The translations under genes and the position numbers were made by a program. A stretch of DNA of 49,103 nucleotides, taken from NCBI GenBank assembly GCA_009786985.1, contig WRGW01000108.1, positions 1 through 49,103 on the forward strand. Direction: 5' to 3'. This document shows positions 1 through 8,616 of the stretch, piece by piece. The notes beneath the pieces are model-generated. The model saw only the letters and a program-made list of their open reading frames with translations, had not been told where the DNA came from and ran no database searches. Position 1 is the first letter of the stretch. Each line of letters begins with the position of its first letter. This DNA is from Oscillospiraceae bacterium. Its GTDB lineage: Bacteria > Bacillota > Clostridia > Oscillospirales > Ruminococcaceae.

Positions 1-1
1 C

Positions 2-1150
2 GAACCAGTCGAGCCAGATTGGAACGAGGCGGGTCTTAATCTGTTAGACTTGATGGAGGAATACAGCCATTGCGATGAAATTACTGCAATGCTGGAATCA
101 TATAAAACATGGGTAATAAACGAGGTTTGGGGAAATAAAATGTGGTTGGAAGCTCAAGCCACGGTCACGCCTGAATTAGTTGAAGAAATAACCCAAATTC
201 AACATGAATTAGATGATTTTTTCTCTAATATTTCTGTTGAAACAATTCACAATGACCTTATGAGTAATCATCCAGAGTTGTGTGAATATGAATTGTTGTT
301 AGAAGCCAAAGAAGCGTTTGTGCTATATGAAACATACTTCAAGTTTATTGGTATGTCAGAACATGAAATCATTTTCAATCTCTCGCCCGAAATGATTTAT
401 GAGGCTTTTAAAAAAATATATCCCGACAAAAATGTAGATGACTTATCGCAAAAATCAAAAGAATTAGAAACTTCGATTGAAAATATTAGACTCAAGGCAA
501 ACCCCAAAATAATCAGCTTTGAAGATATAGGTTTTGAACCTTTGGGTTCTCCAGCCACACCTAGTAATCTAACTCGTATTTTTAGTAGACATGATGGTTC
601 AAGCAACACAAACATCCTTTTAATGGAGGTTTTTGGTGCCGAGGCGGGTGCATTAGCCGCTGTAGTTGCCACTGCACGAAGATGGGGTAGTCAGAGACAA
701 GATGCGTATAGGCATTATCTTTGGAATTTTATTGGAGTAAGGGATGGTTTTCCGAACGCTATGCGTACGTATGCCACAAACCACGAGTGGTCGGCAATGA
801 TTAGAAGGCGTTATGGAATAAGTAATAATCCTAGTGCACAGCAAGAAATTATGGCACTTGCACTTCGTGACAAATATCTTGTTCGTCGCTCTTTTGCTGA
901 TTGGGACAGAATATTTTGGCGTCCAACTGGAACAGCAAATGCTGAACCTATGGGGCGAGATGACCTTATGGATTTTTATAACAATGCACGTGGTAGAGCC
1001 GATGGTTCGGTGAGAGGAGCGAATGCCCTCGATTCATTTAACAATCGTTACAGTGCAAACACTGTAATAAGGGATAGCTCTATAGGACAAGTCACACAAA
1101 GCCGACGTAATCGAATACACTCAAACAGATGGTACAGACCACGAGGATAA
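2..1150 (+). CDS. DUF6973-like protein, 5'-truncated by window edge
   Basis: The reading frame is open from the first bases of the window, so the true start lies upstream; the ATG at 50 is internal or optional. The first ~170 visible residues are acidic and helical, with no motif I recognise. The C-terminal ~190 residues contain QDAYRHYLWN followed by a second conserved stretch (NAMRTYATNHEW). This resembles the DUF6973 domain, which often sits at the C-terminus of secreted or polymorphic-toxin-like proteins; that resemblance is from memory of the family. The last ~50 residues are rich in Arg and Asn. The stop is 3 bases before a lipoprotein gene that uses a GAGG site inside this gene's end, so the two are probably co-transcribed. 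Function is not known. Confidence 0.6.
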   Translation, partial: EPVEPDWNEAGLNLLDLMEEYSHCDEITAMLESYKTWVINEVWGNKMWLEAQATVTPELVEEITQIQHELDDFFSNISVETIHNDLMSNHPELCEYELLLEAKEAFVLYETYFKFIGMSEHEIIFNLSPEMIYEAFKKIYPDKNVDDLSQKSKELETSIENIRLKANPKIISFEDIGFEPLGSPATPSNLTRIFSRHDGSSNTNILLMEVFGAEAGALAAVVATARRWGSQRQDAYRHYLWNFIGVRDGFPNAMRTYATNHEWSAMIRRRYGISNNPSAQQEIMALALRDKYLVRRSFADWDRIFWRPTGTANAEPMGRDDLMDFYNNARGRADGSVRGANALDSFNNRYSANTVIRDSSIGQVTQSRRNRIHSNRWYRPRG

Positions 1151-1153
1151 TGT

Positions 1154-1828
1154 ATGTTAAATAGGACAATTTTAATAAAAATTCTGGCGTTTTTTGTAAT
1201 GTTGGTGTTTAGTGGCTGTTCAGATGTTGGAACTACTTTTACAGATAACACTGGTATTGAATGGAGAATTTTAACCATTGACAAAAACGGCAACAAATTA
1301 ATTATAACCGAGTCCGCTTTTGGTCCAGTACAGTATAATAGTACAAATGTTTACACTCGTTTAGGTGATAGTGATGTATTAAGACCTGCTCTTAATGAAT
1401 GGTTTGTGTATGAATTAGCATCTGAATTGAAAGAACGTGCTTTACCAGCCATGAATTTGGATAATGACGTTCGTTTATCACCATCGTCAAACGTAGATGA
1501 AAGATTAAGAGAAAATAGCTCTGAAGGTCTTACCTATGCTGGTGAAGGTGAGGCAACTGCCGAAAATTCACTTTTTGTTTTGTCTTTGTCAGAAGTAAAC
1601 CAATATAACCGTGCTGGTGAATTTTTAGGTGGTATGATGGGTTTTTTTGGACGTAATGAGCGTTTGGGAGTTGGATGGTTACGTTCGCCAGGTGTCAGTT
1701 ACAAATCACCAAATTTACAAACTTTAGTGGGTGAGCATCACGACACAGACGGACCACTCATCACTCCCGCTACCGCAGATTATTATGGATATTTTCGCCC
1801 TGCTTTATGGGTTTCACCTGATTCATAG
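1154..1828 (+). CDS. DUF6273-like lipoprotein
   Basis: This 224-residue protein has a short lysine-poor leader, a hydrophobic segment and a lipobox FSGC near residue 21, so it should be a lipid-anchored surface protein. The mature part follows the DUF6273 pattern: WRILTI near the start, ALNEWF in the middle, FVLSLSEVNQY, WLRSPG, and a closing YFRPALWV. That fold is common in surface proteins of gut Clostridia and its biochemical role is unknown. The start is supported by GAGG seven bases upstream. The gene follows the truncated DUF6973-like gene by 3 bases. A second, larger DUF6273-like lipoprotein lies at 3036-4628. Confidence 0.75.
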   Translation: MLNRTILIKILAFFVMLVFSGCSDVGTTFTDNTGIEWRILTIDKNGNKLIITESAFGPVQYNSTNVYTRLGDSDVLRPALNEWFVYELASELKERALPAMNLDNDVRLSPSSNVDERLRENSSEGLTYAGEGEATAENSLFVLSLSEVNQYNRAGEFLGGMMGFFGRNERLGVGWLRSPGVSYKSPNLQTLVGEHHDTDGPLITPATADYYGYFRPALWVSPDS

Positions 1829-1938
1829 AATGATTTTTCGTAGTGGTCGCCTGCGCCAAGCCGACGCAGACCGCATTTTAGACTTCTTGGTTGGTAGAGA
1901 CAGCCGAATTATAGGTTAAGCTTAGAAAGGAGCTTATT

Positions 1939-2631
1939 ATGAAAAAAAGACTTTTAGCGATGTTAACTGCAATTGTAATGACGTTTTCATTTGCGGTAAC
2001 AACTTCGGCGAATATAACTAGTGACAATTGGCGTTCTAAAAATGTAAATCCAGTACTTTTGGAAAATCCTCAAGCTAATTTTGTTTTTTCAATGTTTTGG
2101 GTAATACGTATACTGAACAACGAAGTCGAACTACGCACCGACGAACGGAACGCACTTTTAGCAATGGCACCTAATTCAAGTTTAAGTGTTCACGAAAGAC
2201 TTTTGGAAGTTTCGCAAAAACTTTTGGGTATCGCCATTGGAAGAAACGAATTTTTAAATTGTATTTCTGTTTTAGAAGATTGTGATTGCGTATACTGTGA
2301 TGATTGCGGAAAAACAACAATGATAGCCTCTGAAAAAGAAACAAAAAGTTTTGTTTGTACCTGCAATATTGTCTGTACGTTTTGTTGGGAAGAAGACTGT
2401 AACTATGCTAAAGGTCATGTTACGGGAGGCGATTCCATCTCTATTGATGACGCACTGCAAATCCTGCGATATATAGTAGGTTTGTACACGAACAATAGTC
2501 TTGCTTGGGCAGTTGAGACAGAAAATTGTGCACGTAACGCCGCACTCATCGTAAGCGAAGAAACTCCTGGAATAGCAGACGCACTGCAAATCCTGCGACA
2601 CCTCGTAGATTTACCAAGTGCTTTGGATTAA
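1939..2631 (+). CDS. Secreted protein with dockerin-like C-terminal repeats
   Basis: This 230-residue protein has a classic signal peptide (KKR, hydrophobic core, TTSAN near residues 20-26). A Cys-rich patch at residues ~115-155 (CDCVYCDDCG, CTCN, CTFCWEEDC) could hold disulfides or a metal. The C-terminus carries two dockerin-type half repeats, DALQILRYIVGL and ADALQILRHLVDL, each preceded by a short Ser/Gly/Asp-rich loop. In this group of Clostridia such repeats are often fused to secreted proteins; whether they bind a cohesin here is unproven because several calcium-ligand Asp/Asn positions are missing. AAAGGAG sits 8 bases before the start. No catalytic domain is visible. Confidence 0.7.
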   Translation: MKKRLLAMLTAIVMTFSFAVTTSANITSDNWRSKNVNPVLLENPQANFVFSMFWVIRILNNEVELRTDERNALLAMAPNSSLSVHERLLEVSQKLLGIAIGRNEFLNCISVLEDCDCVYCDDCGKTTMIASEKETKSFVCTCNIVCTFCWEEDCNYAKGHVTGGDSISIDDALQILRYIVGLYTNNSLAWAVETENCARNAALIVSEETPGIADALQILRHLVDLPSALD

Positions 2632-2653
2632 GATTTACTTTGCATAAAACTAT

Positions 2654-2705
2654 CCCCCATTTCAGACTTAAATCTGGAATGGGGGGTGTTTGCTTGTCTT
2701 ATTTT
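2654..2705 (+). terminator. Hairpin terminator after the dockerin-like gene
   Basis: A 13-bp stem (2654-2666 with 2673-2685, one wobble) with a 6-base loop is followed by a T-rich stretch. It lies 22 bases after the stop of the 1939-2631 gene. Confidence 0.6.
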
Positions 2706-2728
2706 TCGAAATCTTTCGATTATAAATT

Positions 2729-2769
2729 TGTGTTGCAATCAAGAAAGAGACGACTGTTATTGCAACACA
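2729..2769. repeat. Intergenic inverted repeat
   Basis: TGTGTTGCAAT at 2729-2739 is the exact reverse complement of 2759-2769, with a 19-base spacer. It is one of three hairpins in the 404-base gap between 2631 and 3036. No T-run follows, so it is not an obvious terminator. I see no gene in the gap. Confidence 0.6.
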
Positions 2770-2820
2770 CCACCTCAGTCTCTACCAGTTTTAGGCTAAC
2801 AACAAACCTCCCCAATTCAA

Positions 2821-2862
2821 CTATCACCTTTTCTATTGACAGAAAAGGTGATAGTTTTGTTA
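2821..2862 (+). terminator. Strong hairpin, probable terminator
   Basis: A perfect 14-bp stem (2821-2834 with 2841-2854) with a 6-base loop is followed by TTTTGTTAT. It isolates the upstream genes from the promoter at 2925. Confidence 0.65.
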
Positions 2863-2924
2863 TAAAAACATCATACCGCATAAAACATCGAACACAAAAG
2901 TCTATAATCCGTTTGCGAAAACGC

Positions 2925-2953
2925 TTGACAAATTCCTGATTTTGCGGTATAAT
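2925..2953 (+). promoter_or_regulatory. Consensus sigma-A promoter for the 3036 lipoprotein gene
   Basis: TTGACA at 2925-2930 and TATAAT at 2948-2953 are separated by exactly 17 bases. The predicted start of transcription near 2960 leaves a leader of about 75 bases before the ATG at 3036. Confidence 0.85.
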
Positions 2954-3035
2954 AAAAATAATTGGAGATATTATACTCACTCATTCTCCAAATATCCTCT
3001 AACGGAAGATACTCGAAAGGAATTTTCATTGTGAT

Positions 3036-4628
3036 ATGAACAGACTAAAAAAAATTACAGCAATTTTTATTATAACAGCGATTGCTACAACTTCAGCACT
3101 TACTGGATGTAGTAGAATTGATGTTTTTGACCCCCCACCAGTATGGAACGAAAGTGAAATTGACTCTGCTTTGATGCACTATGAATATTATCAACTAATG
3201 CCAGTATCCGAACGCCCGCTATTTGCAAGCGACGGGAGTGTTAATCAAGATGTTTTAGAAAATCTTCACGCAATCTTAAACAGTGAGGAATTAAATCCAT
3301 ACCTGCGTCAACCGAAGACTGCGTGGTATTCTGGTTTGGCGTTCGAGTTTGAGGGCGATTCTAATTTTACTTCAGTCAACGCACGGGATTTTTCGCACTA
3401 CGTTCTCGGCGGAGATTATGATGCAGACCCTACTACAAATGATGTTACCAGCCGTTCTGGGGCGATTGTCATTCGGCTTTTTGAAAGTATTCCAGACAGT
3501 TATGGTGTGGAAAATCAGCATTTAAGCGAACTTACCGACCAATGGTGGCAGGTTGTTTACCGCTCAGTCGAAGATGCGAACGGCGAAGTAAACGATGTGT
3601 TGACGTTGTGGATGCTCCAACCTTATCGTATCACTCACCACAGTGGTGACCAGTATGAAAACATCACTGCACGTTCAAACGAACGTCATTATGACCGACG
3701 TATAGGCGACGGTGTTTGGGTGCCTATGAGGCTTAATCAAACTAACAGTATTCTGACAGATGAAGACATTGCAAATGGTGGCGCGAGAGCGTCAAACGGA
3801 TTTTTTCTTGAAGCCAATTATAGCAACAGTATCGCTAGGGCGAATCTGCAAAGAGATTTATCAGGGCTTTTGGAGAATTTCAACGGGGTGGAAAATTATA
3901 TAGTAGCTCCAAGAAATCTACCAGGTGCATGGCAAAGTTCAGAATTCCAGACTGGGTCTAACATGGTGGGCAGATTCTTTGTAAGCGGGCAGTTTTATAC
4001 AACGCCTGATACTAATGAAGAAAGACAGCATTTCATACAAGAACGTTTTCCAGGTAGCGAAAATCGCATTGACGGATTAGGTGCAACTGGTCTAATTTGG
4101 GGTACTCATCTACACTTCTCGATAGGGAACGGTAAAGACGGTTTATCGGTAGGACCAGTAGATGGTCAATGGGCAAACACCGAATTCAAGCCCACCCACG
4201 ATGATTTGTTATGGCTTCCTTCTGATTTTGAAATTCGTACTGTGGGGCATAATCAAGAACCTGCAACTTTTCAGACTTTTATCGCAGAAGCTGGCAACTC
4301 AGAAAGCTCTCTGCGTTTCAACTGGAACGCTAACAGTACACGCGAACAAGATTCGCGTACAGATTTAAGCGGTGGACGTAGCGGACTCTGGCAATTAAAT
4401 GGTTTCGATAGAGCGCACAATTCAGCATCAGTGCGTTCTGAAATAGAAGTCGAAAACGATTGGGAGGCTATGTTAAATTGGCTTAGAACAGGTGACGGAA
4501 TTGCAATTGGCAGTGCAAATACAGTATGCCATGCTGGCAATCGATATAGTTACGGCGTAACACAACGTGGTGGAATGCGACCAGGGATTCATCTCTCGCT
4601 TACCGCTTTGTTTGATGGGTTAGAATAA
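3036..4628 (+). CDS. Large DUF6273-like lipoprotein
   Basis: This 530-residue protein starts with a lysine-containing leader and lipobox LTGC (Cys ~25), so it should be lipid-anchored outside the cell. The C-terminal third has the order seen in DUF6273 proteins: DLLWLPSDFE, a GLW segment, WLRTG, and RPGIHLSLTAL at the end. The N-terminal two thirds (residues ~40-330) are of unknown type, rich in Asn, Asp and aromatic residues. The ATG at 3036 is the only good start: AAAGGAA lies 13 bases upstream and a GTG at 3031 is closed by a stop. It has its own consensus promoter and a hairpin barrier upstream. Ligand and role are unknown. Confidence 0.6.
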   Translation: MNRLKKITAIFIITAIATTSALTGCSRIDVFDPPPVWNESEIDSALMHYEYYQLMPVSERPLFASDGSVNQDVLENLHAILNSEELNPYLRQPKTAWYSGLAFEFEGDSNFTSVNARDFSHYVLGGDYDADPTTNDVTSRSGAIVIRLFESIPDSYGVENQHLSELTDQWWQVVYRSVEDANGEVNDVLTLWMLQPYRITHHSGDQYENITARSNERHYDRRIGDGVWVPMRLNQTNSILTDEDIANGGARASNGFFLEANYSNSIARANLQRDLSGLLENFNGVENYIVAPRNLPGAWQSSEFQTGSNMVGRFFVSGQFYTTPDTNEERQHFIQERFPGSENRIDGLGATGLIWGTHLHFSIGNGKDGLSVGPVDGQWANTEFKPTHDDLLWLPSDFEIRTVGHNQEPATFQTFIAEAGNSESSLRFNWNANSTREQDSRTDLSGGRSGLWQLNGFDRAHNSASVRSEIEVENDWEAMLNWLRTGDGIAIGSANTVCHAGNRYSYGVTQRGGMRPGIHLSLTALFDGLE

Positions 4629-4649
4629 AAATAGAACTGGAGAAATTTA

Positions 4650-4856
4650 ATGGATTTTGTATTTAACTTTTTTAGAGGAATTTTGGGGATTATTTGGAGT
4701 ATAATCGCTGTAGTCAGTGTTATTTGTGCGATTATAAGCATTGTTCAAAACGAAAAGCTCGATTCGTCTAAAAAAATGATTTGGGCGTTGGTTTCGATTT
4801 TTGTTTTCCCACCAATCGGACCACTTGCTTATTTTTTGGTTGGTAGAGATGGGTGA
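4650..4856 (+). CDS. PLDc_N-domain small membrane protein
   Basis: This 68-residue protein has two membrane segments (residues ~8-30 and ~44-63) separated by a short charged loop. The C-terminal motif FPPIGPLAYFLVGR matches the PLDc_N (phospholipase D nuclease N-terminal) mini-domain found as stand-alone membrane proteins in Firmicutes. TGGAGA lies 7 bases before the ATG, and the gene follows the DUF6273-like lipoprotein by 21 bases. The function of stand-alone PLDc_N proteins is not established. Confidence 0.75.
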   Translation: MDFVFNFFRGILGIIWSIIAVVSVICAIISIVQNEKLDSSKKMIWALVSIFVFPPIGPLAYFLVGRDG

Positions 4857-4862
4857 AATATT

Positions 4863-4906
4863 AAGATACTGAACAGGCTCTAAGCCGCCGACAAAGTCGT
4901 GGCTTA
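4863..4906. repeat. Solo arm of foldback element A plus a hairpin
   Basis: The 21 bases from AAGATACTGAACAGGCTCTAA match, with one change, the right arm of the foldback element at 14869-15035. A hairpin follows: TAAGCC/GGCTTA outside and CGAC/GTCG inside, with loop AAA (4881-4906). It lies between the PLDc_N gene and ilvB and may act as a terminator, although no T-run follows. Confidence 0.55.
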
Positions 4907-4945
4907 ATTGCCTAACCTCTGTTGCAGGAAGGAATAATTATAAAT

Positions 4946-6622
4946 ATGCAAACTATAAACGGCGCTCAAATGATTATAGAGGGACTTGTTCGACATGGTG
5001 CTACTACCGTATTCGGATACCCAGGAGGGGCTGTTCTTCCGATTTATGATGCTTTGTATCAGAACTCGGACAGAATTGACCATATTATCACGGCACATGA
5101 ACAAGGGGCCGCTCATGCGGCTGATGGTTACGCACGAGTTACTGGCAAAACTGGCGTAGTCATCGCAACAAGCGGTCCCGGTGCTACTAACTTGGTGACT
5201 GGAATCGCTAACGCTTACCTCGACAGTGTCCCACTGCTTGCAATTACTGGGAACGCACCAGTCCCGCTGCTTGGGAAAGATGCTTTTCAGGAGGTTGATA
5301 TAGTCGGGATTACGCAGCCGATTGTCAAGCATAACTTTGTGGTGCGTGATGTAACAGAACTCGAAAGCACAATTGCAGAAGCGTTTATAATCGCCAATAC
5401 TGGGCGAAAAGGACCGGTGCTAATCGATGTTCCTAAGAATGTTCAAGAATCCGAAGTTGAGCTTAAAGGCATTACTGCCACTAAACCAGAAGTAGTACCA
5501 ATTTCAGTGCTTTCTGAAATCGTACAAGCATTAAAATCAGCGAAACGCCCGTTCATTTATGCAGGCGGTGGGGTAGTTGCGTCTGATGCAGGTGAAGAGC
5601 TTAGAGAACTCTCTGAAAAGCTATCAGCCCCGGTAGGCTTTAGTTTGATGGGGATGACTGCACTTTCGACGGACAACCCATTAGCACTCGGAATGTGTGG
5701 TATGCACGGAAAATATGCAGCGACTGTCGCAAAGTCAGAATGTGATGTGCTATTAGCCCTCGGTGTAAGGTTCTCTGACCGTGCAACTGGAAATATCTCG
5801 GTGTACGAGAAGGATAAAACGATTATTCATGTAGACATTGATGTTTCGGAGCATGGCAAAAACGTAAAACCGAATATTAGCGTAAAAGGTGATATAAAAG
5901 CGGTTTTAGCAAAATTATTGCCACAACTTAGTGATATCAAACCTTCTAACTCTGACTGGCTGGCACGTGTTGATGAGTTGAAACTTGGTAATGCTCGTCA
6001 AGAGGGTGATTTTACGCCACAAATAGCAATCGAAACAGTCGGGGAGTTTATGGCTGATGACACTGTAATCGCAACTGACGTAGGTCAACACCAGATGTGG
6101 ACTATGCAGTATTACCCGTTCAAGATGTCACGCACTTTCCTCACGTCTGGAGGGCTTGGAACGATGGGGTATGGAATGGGGGCAGCAATCGGTGGATGCG
6201 TAGCGAATCAAAAGAAAAGAACTGTGTTGTTCACGGGTGATGGCAGTTTCGGAATGAACTTAAACGAACTTGCAACTGCGGTTAGCCAAAATTTACCGCT
6301 TGTAATTGTGATTCTTAACAACGGTGTTCTTGGAATGGTTCGACAATGGCAAAAACGATTCTATGGCGAGCGGTTCTCACAGACGACACTTGGTCGAAAG
6401 ACCGATTTCGTCAAACTCGCAGAAGCGTTTGGAGCTAATGGGTTTAGAGTCACTAATGTGGACGAGCTTAAAAGTGTTCTCGCAAAGCTCCCTAAATCGC
6501 CAGTAGTGATTGATTGTCGCATTGATATGGACGAAGAAGTACTCCCAATGATTCCACCTGGAAAAGCCGTCGATGATATGATTATTACAAAATTCAATGC
6601 AAGTGCGGGAGGTGATTCGTGA
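4946..6622 (+). CDS. ilvB: Acetolactate synthase large subunit
   Basis: This thiamine-diphosphate enzyme joins two pyruvates (or pyruvate and 2-oxobutyrate) in valine/leucine and isoleucine synthesis. The 558-residue length is normal. The N-terminal domain has GYPGGAVLPIYDAL and the catalytic Glu in HEQGAAHAADG (E52). The C-terminal ThDP motif is GDGSFGMNLNELATA followed by VILNNG. I prefer the ATG at 4946, which aligns with family starts; the frame is open to a TTG at 4922, but the AGGAAGG site lies inside that extension. The stop overlaps the ilvN start by one base (TGATG), so translation is probably coupled. I saw no T-box leader in the short upstream gap. Confidence 0.95.
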   Translation: MQTINGAQMIIEGLVRHGATTVFGYPGGAVLPIYDALYQNSDRIDHIITAHEQGAAHAADGYARVTGKTGVVIATSGPGATNLVTGIANAYLDSVPLLAITGNAPVPLLGKDAFQEVDIVGITQPIVKHNFVVRDVTELESTIAEAFIIANTGRKGPVLIDVPKNVQESEVELKGITATKPEVVPISVLSEIVQALKSAKRPFIYAGGGVVASDAGEELRELSEKLSAPVGFSLMGMTALSTDNPLALGMCGMHGKYAATVAKSECDVLLALGVRFSDRATGNISVYEKDKTIIHVDIDVSEHGKNVKPNISVKGDIKAVLAKLLPQLSDIKPSNSDWLARVDELKLGNARQEGDFTPQIAIETVGEFMADDTVIATDVGQHQMWTMQYYPFKMSRTFLTSGGLGTMGYGMGAAIGGCVANQKKRTVLFTGDGSFGMNLNELATAVSQNLPLVIVILNNGVLGMVRQWQKRFYGERFSQTTLGRKTDFVKLAEAFGANGFRVTNVDELKSVLAKLPKSPVVIDCRIDMDEEVLPMIPPGKAVDDMIITKFNASAGGDS

Positions 6623-6858
6623 TGGAATTTACAGTAGAGCTATTGGTAGCAAATCGCTACGGTGCGTTAAATCGAATCACCAGTATTTACGCTCGCCGTG
6701 GATATAATATCGATGAACTTGAAGCGGTCGTAGCGGATAAAACCAATAGCGATATTTATCGAATCACAGTTCGTTCAAAAGGCGATGAATATGCAAAAAT
6801 ACAGGTAATGCGTCAGCTAGAAAAGCTGTATGATGTTAAGGAAGTGAAGTTGACATGA
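6622..6858 (+). CDS. ilvN: Acetolactate synthase small subunit, ACT-only form
   Basis: This is the regulatory subunit of acetolactate synthase. The 78 residues make a single ACT domain (NRYGALNRITSIYARRGYNID, then the second half ending EVKLT), which in this family binds valine and activates and inhibits the large subunit. Full-length IlvH proteins are about 160 residues, so the C-terminal domain is absent; short one-ACT forms exist in other bacteria. GGAGGTG lies 7 bases before the ATG at 6622; a GTG at 6619 is possible but badly spaced. It overlaps ilvB by one base and ilvA by four. Confidence 0.88.
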   Translation: MEFTVELLVANRYGALNRITSIYARRGYNIDELEAVVADKTNSDIYRITVRSKGDEYAKIQVMRQLEKLYDVKEVKLT

Positions 6859-8126
6859 GCTTTTCAAAACTTCCGTCTTTACAAGCAATCAATCAAAGAG
6901 TAGAAAAAGCATCTGACTTTTTTGCGAAAAGTGAAATCGTAAAAAATACTGGATTTATTGAGACGGCAAATCTAGTCAAAAGCGATTATTGTAATCTGTG
7001 GCTCAAGACCGAAAACTTGCAGACTACTGGTTCTTTCAAAGTTAGAGGGGCGTATTATAAAATGTCGCTTATGTCTGATGATGAAAAAAAACGTGGAGTT
7101 GTTGCGTGTTCGGCTGGTAATCACGCTCAAGGCGTTGCGTTGGCCGCACGTGAGGCTGAAATTAAAGCGACTATATTTTTACCAACAATCGCACCGCTTT
7201 ACAAAATTGAAGCTACCGAACGTATGGGGGCAATAGTCAAAAAATACGGAACTGTATATGATGATACCTATCACGCTGCATGGGAATATTGTCAGCAAAT
7301 CGGCGGAATGTTTGTTCACCCTTTCGATGACATTGATGTGATTGCAGGGCAAGGAACAGTCGGGCGTGAAATCATAGAACAGTCAAACCAAAAGGGTGTT
7401 AAAATCGATGCGGTAATAGTCCCAGTCGGGGGTGGTGGGTTGATTTCTGGAGTGGTAGCGGCAGTTAAGTCTGCTAATCCTGATTGTAAAGTTTATGGTG
7501 TTCAAGCGTCTGGTGCGAACAGTATGGGGCGTTCATTTAAGGCGGGAAAGCGGTTGGATTCGAAACACATCAACACTTTTGCAGATGGAATTGCTGTCAA
7601 AACCCCCGGTGAACTCACTTTCGAGATTTGCAGAAACTATGTCGATGACATAGTCACTGTTAAAGAAGATGAAATCGCAACAGCACTCTTAAAAATGTTA
7701 GAGCATCATAAACGTGTTGCAGAAGGTGCGGGTGCTGTCGCAGTCGCATCGGCAATGCACGGAAAACTCCCTCTCAAAGGTAAAAATGTATGTGCGATTG
7801 TATCTGGCGGAAATATTGATATTAACATTCTTTCAAGGGTGATTAATCGTGGAATGCTTACGATTGGGCGATTCACCGAGCTGATTATAGAAATGCTTGA
7901 CAAACCAGGTTCGTTGGCGGAAGTTTCGGCGATTATCGCAAAAGAGGGAGCAAATGTCGTTAAACTTTCTCACGACCAAGGTGGCAAAGGAACTAAAATC
8001 ACTGGCTGTTTTCTGCACGTTTCACTTGAAACAAGAAATCATAAACATTTTGACCAAGTAATTGGTGCATTAAAATCTAAAGGGTATAGAGTTATATATA
8101 AAGCTCAGAATCAAGGTTGGGAATAA
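6855..8126 (+). CDS. ilvA: Threonine ammonia-lyase with C-terminal ACT-like domain
   Basis: This PLP enzyme converts threonine to 2-oxobutyrate and ammonia, feeding isoleucine synthesis. The PLP lysine is in TTGSFKVRGAYYKM (residue ~57). SAGNHAQGVA and the phosphate-binding glycine loop VGGGGLISG follow. An ACT-like domain occupies residues ~335-420 (LDKPGSLAEVSAIIAKEGAN). The 423-residue length fits the short, TIGR01127-type enzymes. The ATG overlaps the ilvN stop (ATGA), so ilvBNA is one operon. The gene order indicates a biosynthetic role, although this subfamily also includes catabolic enzymes. Confidence 0.93.
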   Translation: MSFSKLPSLQAINQRVEKASDFFAKSEIVKNTGFIETANLVKSDYCNLWLKTENLQTTGSFKVRGAYYKMSLMSDDEKKRGVVACSAGNHAQGVALAAREAEIKATIFLPTIAPLYKIEATERMGAIVKKYGTVYDDTYHAAWEYCQQIGGMFVHPFDDIDVIAGQGTVGREIIEQSNQKGVKIDAVIVPVGGGGLISGVVAAVKSANPDCKVYGVQASGANSMGRSFKAGKRLDSKHINTFADGIAVKTPGELTFEICRNYVDDIVTVKEDEIATALLKMLEHHKRVAEGAGAVAVASAMHGKLPLKGKNVCAIVSGGNIDINILSRVINRGMLTIGRFTELIIEMLDKPGSLAEVSAIIAKEGANVVKLSHDQGGKGTKITGCFLHVSLETRNHKHFDQVIGALKSKGYRVIYKAQNQGWE

Positions 8127-8203
8127 GAACAGGTTTTAAATTTTAGAAAGGAACGTGGTAAACTGTTGAATTGGGGTTCTTAGATTGAGAACAGCTTCTG
8201 ATA

Positions 8204-8611
8204 ATGTTCAGCAAACCACACATTGATATTGTGAAAAAAATCATCTTCACTGAAGACGCACCATTCCCGGTAGGTCCATATTCGCAGGCGATGCTTGTTA
8301 AGCCTGAATCTGGAGAAACTTTATACGCATCGGGTCAAATCGCCATGAAATGTATCGAAGCAGGTGAAAATAATGTTACTAAACAGACTGAAGAAGTTTG
8401 CGGTAATGTAAAATCAGTCTTAAAAGCAGCGGGAATGCAGATTGAAGACGTTGTTAAAACAACCTGTTTCTTGGCAGATATGTCTGACTTCGCTGAATTT
8501 AACGCCGTATACGAAAAACACTTTGCTCATAAACCAGCACGCTCATGCGTGGCGGCAAAACAACTTCCAAAAAACGCTATGGTGGAAGTTGAAATTATTG
8601 CGATTATATAG
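8204..8611 (+). CDS. ridA: RidA family enamine/imine deaminase
   Basis: RidA hydrolyses the 2-aminoacrylate and 2-aminocrotonate intermediates that IlvA releases, so its place just after ilvBNA makes biochemical sense. The family signature runs from APFPVGPYSQAM through YASGQIA to the C-terminal RSCVAAKQLPKNAMVEVE, which contains the conserved Arg and Glu. Starting at ATG 8204 gives 135 residues; the family usually starts nearer the GTG at 8231, giving 126. Neither has a good ribosome site: AAAGGAA at 8145-8151 lies ~55 bases away, before a small inverted repeat (GTTCTTAGATTGAGAAC). The start is therefore uncertain; the product is not. Confidence 0.92.
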   Translation: MFSKPHIDIVKKIIFTEDAPFPVGPYSQAMLVKPESGETLYASGQIAMKCIEAGENNVTKQTEEVCGNVKSVLKAAGMQIEDVVKTTCFLADMSDFAEFNAVYEKHFAHKPARSCVAAKQLPKNAMVEVEIIAII

Positions 8612-8616
8612 TCGGT

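Noticed and set aside
2640-2980. Two opposing open frames of ~90-100 codons
   Set aside because: They run across hairpins and a consensus promoter, with low-quality composition and no good ribosome site.
4857-4945. T-box leader before ilvB
   Set aside because: The gap is only ~90 bases and lacks the T-box sequence and terminator; only a solo repeat arm and a hairpin are seen.
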